This document shows, piece by piece, positions 17,501 to 24,443 of a DNA stretch of 64,000 nt; the stretch's first letter is position 1; each line of letters opens with the position of its first letter. The notes beneath the pieces are model-generated. The model saw only the letters and a list, made by a program, of their open reading frames with translations. It searched no databases and had not been told where the DNA came from. The position numbers were made by a program, and so were the translations under genes. This stretch comes from an uncultured Clostridium sp. Its GTDB lineage: Bacteria > Bacillota > Clostridia > TANB77 > CAG-508. The stretch covers positions 192,365 to 256,364 of the forward strand of contig CAMEWM010000001.1 in NCBI GenBank assembly GCA_945946655.1. The letters are read 5' to 3'.

Positions 17501-20500
17501 AATAGCAAATATGATAACATGTTTTGATAAATATCTATATCCTTACCTTTGATTCCTAGATATCTATTTTCGGCTTCACTTTTTGCTTTTAATAGTTCGA
17601 AAGTTCGTCTTATATTTTCATTATTCATAAACTTCACTAAATTTCTTACTACGATATCTTTTCCTTCACCAACAGAAATTATTAGATCTAGGAAAGCTGT
17701 TTCTTCAGGCTTAATGCTAATCGTTTTCTTGAGTGCTATAATTGGATCGATTGTATACCCTATTTTTTTACTAAATGGGATTGAATTTTCTACTTCTTTT
17801 GGCAATTTATAGTTACATCTTCCCCAAAACTTTTCTTTATCAATCTCAAATTCTAATTCTCCGAGTTCATTTGCTTGGGTATATAGACTTACTGCCATAT
17901 ACATATCTGTTTCTTCATTTGTATGAGCTTTTCTTTTTATCAATATAGCGTTAATCGCATCCATATACTCATATGACAAGAATAGATTATTAAAAGCTTT
18001 ATGAGCATAATCCTGCATTTTATTTGATAATATTGGTTCAAAAAATCCTGTAATTTCTAATATTTCATTTGTCGTTCCATTATTTTTCAATTCTAATCTG
18101 CGTATTTCGACTGCTTCATCAGTATCTACTATTGTTTTTGTGATAGTTTGTATATTCTCATCATTCCTTACTATTTTATCTACTTCTGGAGCAAAAACAA
18201 TATTATATTTATCTGGCTTACGTAAATTCTTGGCATACGTATTTGTCCATATATTTTTATTGCGTATATTTTTTATATAGAATTTTATACCTTGCTCTGC
18301 TTCATCTGTTTCTTTATATCTATTTATTTGAATATCCTTATATTTACTATATCCATTTCCATATTGATCCATAACAACAGTATATTTGTCATTTGCTATA
18401 ACATTTGAAACATTCATATAGTCATTTATCTTGGTATATGTTCTTTGAGTATAATCTTCATAATCTTGATATTTAATTTTTTCTATTTTTTCTTTTTCTT
18501 CTTTCGTAGTTATCATATTCTCCGGCATTTTTTCTTGCATAAGAATATCTACTGCTTCAATTTCCGGATTTTGTTTAAATCTTTTTTGTATTATATTATT
18601 GTTCATTAAATTATCTATTGATAGTAAAATTAGTCCTTGATGATGTGCCATATATGTCTTTACTGGAGCATAGCCATTCTTTGTCCTACCTGGTGTAAAA
18701 TCTATTGATTCATAAAATCCATACTTATCATACATACCTTCTGATTCCAAGATTTTTAAATTTTCTATCACTAGTTTTGGTTCTTGATTTATCGCTAAGA
18801 TGGATCCATATGATGATGTGACAATTTCATCTGATAAACCTCTTTTTAATCCTAACCATGGTATGCCAAAAGCTTTATATTGATAATTGTTATTTAAATC
18901 TTTTAAGTTAAATGCCGCTTCTGATATTCCCCATGGAATTCCTAATTTCTTACTATACTCCAGTTGACTCATTATCATAAACTTACAAGATTCATCTAAT
19001 ATACTTCCTGGGTATTGCTCTATATTTATGGTTGGCATTAAATATTCAAAAGATGTACCAGCCCAAGAAGCTAGTCCTTTATAATTATTAAGTGTCGTAA
19101 GGGTTCTGCTCAAATTATACCAGTGTTTCTCACTTACATCTTTTTTTGCGATTGCTATCAAACTTGTTTGTCTAGCTTCTGAAGCAAGCAAGTCATAATA
19201 TGAATCTGTTAATTTATTTTCTTCTATATTAAAACCAATAGAAAATAATCTATTCCCTGTATCATATAATTTTGAAAAATCCGTATTATTTATTATATTT
19301 ATAATTGATTCAATCATAAATTCTAACTTATTAATGATATCATCATTCTTCGAAACTATATCACTGTTATTTTTATCTTCACTTTTCAAATTTCTATATA
19401 TTTCATTATTTTCTGAATTACCATCTATTTCACATTGCTGGATTTCTTCTTTCTTTTTTATTAAAAATTGTTTTAATACATATAGGTACCCAATAAAATT
19501 TCCACTATCAACTGATGAAACATATCTAGGATTTAGTGGTTCTAAAGTTTCTATATTATACCAATTATATAAATGACCATTCCATTTTGGTAAATTATTA
19601 ATTGTATTGACCATTTTATATAATAAACAAATTGTATTATTAAAGTTCTCGTAGTTTAAATCATAACTTGCCATGACAGCAAGCAATGCCAGTCCTATAT
19701 TAGTTGATGATGTCCTCATTACTAATTTCGGTTTTCTATCTTCTTGATAATTATCGGGCGGTAAAAAATTATCTTTTGCAGTAAGATTTTCTTTAAAATA
19801 TAGCCATGTCTTATATCCTATGTTTAATAAATATTTTTTTTCATCTGCATTTATTTTATCTAGTGCATTCTCTATTTTATTCTTCTTACTAATTTTGCAC
19901 ATTATTATTGGAGCACATAACCAAGCTGCACTTATAGCTAATAATATTATTAGTATATTATTGCTTTTTAGTTGAACAAATTTATTAAATAGTGCAAATA
20001 ATATTCCTATTAATCCAACTATAGTGTTCGCCGACATATTTTTGTAATACGATATTATATCTGTTTTAGCAGCTTTTTCTGCTTCTTCCGAGGTCATCCA
20101 TTCTAATAAATGTTTTTTACTTTTTGTCATTCTATATATTGTTTTTATTTCTGCTTTTAACGTTATATACATTTTATCAGGTATCAATAATAAATCTAGT
20201 ATTGCTCTTAGAAAACTTGCCTTTATTCCATCAATAGTTTTTACGAACCTTTTAGTTTTTATATTTCCTTCTTTTCTTGTAATTATATTATTTACAACAT
20301 CTAAAATTGTTGGTATTATCACAGATACTATAGCAATTATAAATACCTCCCAGGGAATAAACGAAGTAGCAATACTTATAATCGTAAAAAATAATAATAA
20401 TGCAAATACTGCAACCTCTTGTTTACTTCTTACTATGTTACTAAATATCTTATATTTACTTAATAGCTTTAATGGATTCTTCTTTATTTCTCCTTTTCTA

Positions 20501-22851
20501 TTTTCTATTGTACTTTTCATCCAAGGTAGGATTTGATAATCTCCTCTAATCCATCTATATAGCCTTGTTCTAAAACTCATATAATTGCTTGGATACCCAT
20601 CCATTAATAATATATCAGAAGCTAGACCACATCTTAAATAATTGCCTTCCAACAAATCATGGCTTAAAACTGTATTTTCTTTAATTTCGTCATTAAGTAC
20701 TTTTGAAAATATATTTAAATCATATATTCCTTTTCCTGTAAAAATTCCCTCATCAAAATTATCTTGGTATAAATTTGAGATTACATTTGTATATGAATCT
20801 GTTCCTCCTTCTCCTGCATATATTTGCGTAAACACACTCTTTCTACTTTCTAATAATCCTATTCCAACTCTAGGTTGCATTAGCGCATGACCTGATATTA
20901 CTAAATCACCCTTTTCATTTAGTATCGGAGTATTTAATATATGTGCCATGGCTCCAACTAATTCAAGTCCAGATTTTAGCGTTAAATCAGTGTCTGAATC
21001 TAGTGTAATAATATATCTAATTTTATTAATTTCTATATCTTCTATTGTATTTATTCTAAATGGATTCTCTATATGTCCTAATATATATTCATTAAATTGA
21101 TTTAGTAGACCTCTTTTTCTTTCCCATCCCATATAGCATTCTTCATTTTCATTCCAAGTTCTTTTTCTATATATGAAATTAAATATATTACCATATTCCT
21201 CATTTAATTTTTTTGTTCTGCCAATTCCTTCTTTTATTATCTCTTCATCAAAATCTTCAACTTCTTTGCTTCCAGACGTGCAGTCTCCCAATAAGGTAAA
21301 ATATAAATTTTCACTCTTATTCGCAATATAATAAACTTCTAATTTTCTCATTAGTTCTCTTACTTTATCTTTACTCTTTAATATTGTCGGTATAACAATC
21401 ATTGTAGAGTACTCTTCTGGGATTCCATTTTGAAAATCTATCTTTGGAATCAATTTGGGCTTTACTGTTTTGCTTAAAATATATTGCACTATTTTCGATA
21501 CTATATTCTCCAATGGCAATAATGAGATTACAAATAATATTATCGCCATAATAACATTTACCCAAATTTGAATATTAACCTTTGCTATTGAGTAATAAAA
21601 ATTTATACATGTAACAGTACTAAGTATTAAAGATATACTCCATATTATTTCAATATAATATTTAACTTTCTCTTCATTTGACTTTATAGTAACTTTTCTA
21701 TCTAATAAACTATTAAGCAATTCCTCTTTTCCATCTGAAATTAGGTAGTATCCTATATGTTCTTTTTTTATATTACTAATTTCTCCATTTTGAATTTTTT
21801 CATATGAACATTTGCTTAACTCTAAACATTTCTTTGCAATATATATTTCTGATATTTTAGTTTTCTTTGATATTTCTTGTATAGTATTTCTATAATAAGA
21901 TTTTGTATCACTATCCATAATCTCATATTGCTTAGCTGGATCTCGTTTTAGAATATCTTCTACTCTATTAATCTTTTCAAAAATTTCTAAGAAGTTTACT
22001 CTTGACATATTCTTCAATGTCATTATACTGTTACCAATAGAGACTTTCTTTACCGCTATATCAAAGTGCTCCTTTTTTATAACTTCAGAAATATTATTTC
22101 CCGTTTTGGCAACTTCTTCCTCTAATACATTTAGATACGCATAGGCTTTGCTTCCATATTTTTTCAATCTATATGACATATATTCAATAAAAGCATTTTT
22201 CATTTGATTCGTTTCTATTAAAGTTATTTTATTTGATGGAAATACTTTTTTCTTCTTTTCTTCTCCAAAAAATCTACTTATAATATCCTCTACTTTATAT
22301 TTTTGCATTTGGGACATATATATTGTCTCGCATATCTCTCTTATATTCTCAATTAACGCTATTTGTATAAATATTCCTATGCTCCATATTTCATTCATGC
22401 TAAGAGTCTTTTTAGTCTGATAAGCTTGTAACATATTTTCTAAGTTCTCTGAATTTATTTTTCCATCAGTATAAGCTACCATCTCAGTCGCTAATACATA
22501 TACTCTTGCAAATCCTTTATATCTACCATTTGCTAATCCTAAGAATTCAGTATATTTTTTTAGTGTAAGCTCTTTACTTATATTTTTTACAATTTCCTCT
22601 ATTACATATAGATTATCTAATATCCACTCTCCAGCAGGATGAATAGGTATACCTTGCTTTATTTGGTCATTTAATAACCTGTATATTTCTTTTATTATCA
22701 AAAAGTTTTCTTTCAACCTCGGAATAGGATACGTGTCCTTATCCGATTTTTCAGTTAATATATGGTCAGAAGCAATTTTCTCCAAATAACTTTCTAATTG
22801 ATTCTTATCTAAAATTGCTCCTTTTATATTTAATTTTCTTTTTTCTTTCAA
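14581..22851 (-). CDS. cyclic beta-1,2-glucan synthase-like enzyme (GT84-GH144-like-GH94)
   Basis: 2756 residues, the size of NdvB/ChvB-type synthases. Order of parts: an N-terminal soluble region, two membrane helices (about 404-455), a GT84-type glycosyltransferase region with DSDTDLTLKSG near 620 and RLYRWIRGDYQ near 764, further membrane helices (about 807-850 and 937-977), a glycoamylase-like (GH144-like) domain near 1240-1405 (NYKGLASWAGTSFEYLMPTI, YGFYESIDFTPGR), and a GH94 phosphorylase-like end from about 1900 with GAYGFRDQLQD, EHWWHEETEKGIR and the catalytic-Asp motif GTGDWNDGFNN near 2436. In proteobacteria such enzymes initiate, extend, cut to size and close beta-1,2-glucan rings on the enzyme itself. 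The start is TTG (22849-22851); no in-frame Met lies near. The Shine-Dalgarno is inside a hairpin (see 22858-22902). I infer a linear or cyclic beta-1,2-glucan product; the product has not been shown. Confidence 0.88.
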   Translation of the reverse strand: MKEKRKLNIKGAILDKNQLESYLEKIASDHILTEKSDKDTYPIPRLKENFLIIKEIYRLLNDQIKQGIPIHPAGEWILDNLYVIEEIVKNISKELTLKKYTEFLGLANGRYKGFARVYVLATEMVAYTDGKINSENLENMLQAYQTKKTLSMNEIWSIGIFIQIALIENIREICETIYMSQMQKYKVEDIISRFFGEEKKKKVFPSNKITLIETNQMKNAFIEYMSYRLKKYGSKAYAYLNVLEEEVAKTGNNISEVIKKEHFDIAVKKVSIGNSIMTLKNMSRVNFLEIFEKINRVEDILKRDPAKQYEIMDSDTKSYYRNTIQEISKKTKISEIYIAKKCLELSKCSYEKIQNGEISNIKKEHIGYYLISDGKEELLNSLLDRKVTIKSNEEKVKYYIEIIWSISLILSTVTCINFYYSIAKVNIQIWVNVIMAIILFVISLLPLENIVSKIVQYILSKTVKPKLIPKIDFQNGIPEEYSTMIVIPTILKSKDKVRELMRKLEVYYIANKSENLYFTLLGDCTSGSKEVEDFDEEIIKEGIGRTKKLNEEYGNIFNFIYRKRTWNENEECYMGWERKRGLLNQFNEYILGHIENPFRINTIEDIEINKIRYIITLDSDTDLTLKSGLELVGAMAHILNTPILNEKGDLVISGHALMQPRVGIGLLESRKSVFTQIYAGEGGTDSYTNVISNLYQDNFDEGIFTGKGIYDLNIFSKVLNDEIKENTVLSHDLLEGNYLRCGLASDILLMDGYPSNYMSFRTRLYRWIRGDYQILPWMKSTIENRKGEIKKNPLKLLSKYKIFSNIVRSKQEVAVFALLLFFTIISIATSFIPWEVFIIAIVSVIIPTILDVVNNIITRKEGNIKTKRFVKTIDGIKASFLRAILDLLLIPDKMYITLKAEIKTIYRMTKSKKHLLEWMTSEEAEKAAKTDIISYYKNMSANTIVGLIGILFALFNKFVQLKSNNILIILLAISAAWLCAPIIMCKISKKNKIENALDKINADEKKYLLNIGYKTWLYFKENLTAKDNFLPPDNYQEDRKPKLVMRTSSTNIGLALLAVMASYDLNYENFNNTICLLYKMVNTINNLPKWNGHLYNWYNIETLEPLNPRYVSSVDSGNFIGYLYVLKQFLIKKKEEIQQCEIDGNSENNEIYRNLKSEDKNNSDIVSKNDDIINKLEFMIESIINIINNTDFSKLYDTGNRLFSIGFNIEENKLTDSYYDLLASEARQTSLIAIAKKDVSEKHWYNLSRTLTTLNNYKGLASWAGTSFEYLMPTINIEQYPGSILDESCKFMIMSQLEYSKKLGIPWGISEAAFNLKDLNNNYQYKAFGIPWLGLKRGLSDEIVTSSYGSILAINQEPKLVIENLKILESEGMYDKYGFYESIDFTPGRTKNGYAPVKTYMAHHQGLILLSIDNLMNNNIIQKRFKQNPEIEAVDILMQEKMPENMITTKEEKEKIEKIKYQDYEDYTQRTYTKINDYMNVSNVIANDKYTVVMDQYGNGYSKYKDIQINRYKETDEAEQGIKFYIKNIRNKNIWTNTYAKNLRKPDKYNIVFAPEVDKIVRNDENIQTITKTIVDTDEAVEIRRLELKNNGTTNEILEITGFFEPILSNKMQDYAHKAFNNLFLSYEYMDAINAILIKRKAHTNEETDMYMAVSLYTQANELGELEFEIDKEKFWGRCNYKLPKEVENSIPFSKKIGYTIDPIIALKKTISIKPEETAFLDLIISVGEGKDIVVRNLVKFMNNENIRRTFELLKAKSEAENRYLGIKGKDIDIYQNMLSYLLFTPKVSMKCPIKDKNFPVSALWKYGISGDLPILLVKIKDINDIDIIKEVLSAYEFFRVKNIKVDLVILNEESESYENYVKDAIQLAILNRNIAYLLNIPGGIFCLENVEKQDKKLLETRANLVINANYSSLALQMEDIESRTMDNIKETVCDSKQNMILDVIEEKEELIDINNLKYFNEYGGFSKDGREYYIKVNTNNKLPTVWSHIIANKNFGTLTTENMGGYTWYKNSRLDRLTAWSNDQISDTPSEIIYIKDMDTGRKWSLGFNPMHDDNNYYVIYGFGYAKYIHCSSKIKQTVDVFVPKDDNVKINMITLENKNPQKKNLRLIYYIKPVLGEDEIKTNSYLQLEFDDSSNIMLVKNLGYEQKNNQIFIGCSEKINSYTGSKASFLKDSTLENPAGIDQLQLNRENAFGEDGIIAISINITIEAFSTKEVILTLGDASNKEECQDIAYKYSNISNCRKEYVNVKKYWEDIINTLQVNTPMESTNILLNGWLVYQTITSRLYAKTGFYQSGGAYGFRDQLQDSMLTKYMVPEMTKEQILRSSRHQFIEGDVEHWWHEETEKGIRTKISDDLLWLPFVTADYVNFTEDYSILEEETTYKIGAPLEDKQNERYDFYGDSDFEESLYNHCIKAIEKSLNFGEHGLPKIGTGDWNDGFNNVGIQGKGESVWLGFFMYAVLDKFIPICEYKNDNLHAEKYKQITETLKKNLNNDAWDSRWYKRAFTDEGDILGSLQNEECKIDSISQSWSIISGAGDNDKKYIAMESLENHLIDRDVGIIKLLDPPFEKSKLEPGYIKSYLPGTRENGGQYTHAATWTIIAQAILNFNDKAYENFRMINPIEHARTKDECSKYKVEPYVIAADVYGQGNLAGRGGWTWYTGSSSWMYIAGIKYILGLNIERGYLKIEPHIPSNWKGYEIKYKYGNSMYNIKVINNGENNEKNINRNVKLKCNGEEISDDKVKLDSNGKIYNIEVFI

Positions 22852-22857
22852 AAAAAT

Positions 22858-22902
22858 CCACTCCTTGGAATATGTTATTCACATATTTTCTCCAAGAAGT
22901 GG
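22858..22902 (-). promoter_or_regulatory. hairpin with the glucan synthase Shine-Dalgarno in its 3' arm
   Basis: On the minus strand CCACTTCTTGGA (22891-22902) pairs with TCCAAGGAGTGG (22858-22869), 12 positions with one mismatch, extended by ATATG/CATAT inside (70-74 with 82-86). The 3' arm contains the AAGGAG ribosome site (22861-22866) and is followed by seven U's that run straight into the TTG start. The element has the look of an intrinsic terminator fused to the initiation region; it could both stop transcription and hide the ribosome site. Confidence 0.6.
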
Positions 22903-22942
22903 AAAAGTTATGCATATTGTAGCACATTGTGCTATTGATTTT

Positions 22943-23392
22943 TTAAATATTTGTATCTGTTGGATTTGTTGTTCCTGTTCCTACATATTGTGCAGAACCA
23001 AAACCTAAAATCATTTCAAATATTGGTGTTAAGAATATTAGTCCAATTATAAATCCTGTTGATTTTCCAAAAGCTTGTCCTAATTTTACCATAGGTAGAA
23101 TTGCCAATACTATTGATATTATCCATCCTACAACAGGAATCCATAATAATAAATACAATAGCAATAACCATGGTGATAATCCTACTATCTTAAATAATAT
23201 AACTAGATTATAAATAGGAATTAACGATTTCCATCCTTTTTCTCCTGCTTTTGTAAATATTCTCCATTGAGCTATAATTATCAATACATAGATAGCTATA
23301 AATACTATACTATATGTAGCCAATAAAGACACTAATGTAGCTATTGATGCAATTGAGCCAGTAGTTGGTGCACTATAAGATAAATACTCCAT
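22943..23392 (-). CDS. DUF5684 small membrane protein
   Basis: 149 residues with about four membrane helices. The family pattern is present: IIAQWRIFTKAGEKGWKSLIPIYNLVILFKIVG, then WLLLLYLLLWIPVVGWI and LGQAFGKSTGFIIGLIFLTPIF. Members are often mislabelled signal peptidase I, but no catalytic Ser/Lys pair is present here. The function of the family is unknown. ATG at 23392 has a GGAAGGGGG ribosome site. It lies between cwlD and the glucan synthase gene in the same direction. Confidence 0.75.
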   Translation of the reverse strand: MEYLSYSAPTTGSIASIATLVSLLATYSIVFIAIYVLIIIAQWRIFTKAGEKGWKSLIPIYNLVILFKIVGLSPWLLLLYLLLWIPVVGWIISIVLAILPMVKLGQAFGKSTGFIIGLIFLTPIFEMILGFGSAQYVGTGTTNPTDTNI

Positions 23393-23424
23393 TTTTTATC
23401 CCCCTTCCTTTGTTTTCTAAAATT

Positions 23425-23453
23425 AGAATATCATAATACTAATTTTTTTTCAA
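23425..23453 (-). promoter_or_regulatory. possible promoter of the DUF5684 gene
   Basis: Minus strand: TTGAAA (23448-23453), 17-base spacer, TATTCT (23425-23430). The same stretch contains a weak AAAATTAG/CTAATTTT stem (23419-23446) that might instead end the cwlD transcript. Confidence 0.4.
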
Positions 23454-23473
23454 CTTCTTTACAAAATTTGATT

Positions 23474-24196
23474 TTATTCTACAAAATAATCCATTACTCC
23501 ATTATATATCCCCCAAGCCAATTTATTCTGATAACTATTATCCTCAAGCTGTTCTCTTTCTTCAGGATTAGATAAAAATCCACATTCTACTATTGATATA
23601 GGGATTTCTACATGCTTTATTATATATACATTGTTGATTTTTAGTGGGACTCTCTTATTCTCCTTTTGGATCGCTTCATTTAAATTATTTTGAATACATG
23701 TGGCTAGTCTCTTACCTTCTTCGCTACCATCTTTAAAGAATGTTTGCCAACCATAATATTCACTCTGAGGAATTTTATTTAAATGTATACTTACAAAAAT
23801 ATCTGCCGATGAATTATTTCCAATTTTTACTCTATTTTTTATATCTGAATTTTTTTTATCTCTCAAAGTTTTTTTGTCTAAATTATATATGGCATTTTCA
23901 TCAGACCTTGTTAAAATGACTGTTGCTCCGCTTTGTTCTAATAAGTTCTGAAGTTTTAATGCAATTTTTAAATTGATATCCGCTTCCATAACACCATCAC
24001 TTGCTACTGCTCCACCATCCTCACCCCCATGACCTGCATCCACTACAATAGTTTTAGAAGTAGCTGGAGTAGCCATTGTAGCTATTATGTTATTATTTTT
24101 TAAATTATTATTAGCAGTTCTTATAGTGAACATTCCAACAGGTAAAAGAATAGCCATCAATATAAATATTATTCTTTTTTTATTAAAAATAAGCAT
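23474..24196 (-). CDS. cwlD: N-acetylmuramoyl-L-alanine amidase, CwlD type
   Basis: A zinc amidase that cuts the bond between muramic acid and L-Ala. In Bacillus CwlD works with PdaA to make muramic-delta-lactam in the spore cortex. 240 residues: an N-terminal signal-anchor (IIFILMAILLPVGMFTI), then the amidase_3 domain with zinc ligands in VVDAGHGGEDGGAV, an acidic EADINLKIA, the histidine of FVSIHLNKIP, and the catalytic glutamate in ISIVECGFLSNPEE. The length and single-domain layout match CwlD rather than repeat-bearing autolysins. It has its own promoter and a hairpin covering the ribosome site. Confidence 0.85.
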   Translation of the reverse strand: MLIFNKKRIIFILMAILLPVGMFTIRTANNNLKNNNIIATMATPATSKTIVVDAGHGGEDGGAVASDGVMEADINLKIALKLQNLLEQSGATVILTRSDENAIYNLDKKTLRDKKNSDIKNRVKIGNNSSADIFVSIHLNKIPQSEYYGWQTFFKDGSEEGKRLATCIQNNLNEAIQKENKRVPLKINNVYIIKHVEIPISIVECGFLSNPEEREQLEDNSYQNKLAWGIYNGVMDYFVE

Positions 24197-24203
24197 AAAA
24201 ATC

Positions 24204-24226
24204 CTCCCATATTATTTATATGGGAG
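24204..24226 (-). promoter_or_regulatory. hairpin with the cwlD Shine-Dalgarno in its 3' arm
   Basis: Minus strand: CTCCCATA (24219-24226) pairs with TATGGGAG (24204-24211), 8 bp, 7-base loop. The 3' arm holds the GGGAGGA ribosome site and is followed by TTTTT and the ATG at 24196, so it resembles an intrinsic terminator overlapping the initiation region. There is no plus-strand gene here that would need a terminator, so the element belongs to the cwlD leader. Confidence 0.6.
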
Positions 24227-24319
24227 ACTTTTATTTATATTCCATATTTTCATTAATCTTCTTCTATGTCATTTTATATATGCCTTGAGTTCATTAGAAA
24301 TAGCAAAATATATAATTTT

Positions 24320-24347
24320 ATTATATCAAAATGTTGGTATTCGTCAA
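24320..24347 (-). promoter_or_regulatory. sigma-A type promoter of cwlD
   Basis: Minus strand: TTGACG (24342-24347), 16-base spacer, TATAAT (24320-24325), giving a leader of about 115 bases. A sigma-A type promoter is notable, because in Bacillus cwlD is transcribed by forespore or mother-cell factors. Confidence 0.65.
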
Positions 24348-24402
24348 GTAGTTATATTTAGTATAAAATATAACTTTCGATATTACTATTTTAATAAAGT
24401 TA

Positions 24403-24435
24403 CCCCAGAGCTAAATATTAACATTAGCTCTGGGG
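24403..24435. terminator. intrinsic terminator of rpoBC
   Basis: A perfect 12-bp stem, CCCCAGAGCTAA (24403-24414) and TTAGCTCTGGGG (24424-24435), 9-base loop, the most GC-rich stem of the window. It follows the rpoC stop at 24444 on the minus strand. The U-run on that side is interrupted, while a run CTCTATTTTTAT follows on the plus side. Confidence 0.8.
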
Positions 24436-24443
24436 CTCTATTT

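Noticed and set aside
22943-23392. Signal peptidase I annotation
   Set aside because: Proteins of this type are often labelled so, but no catalytic Ser/Lys motif is present, and a true lepB exists at 10605-11255.
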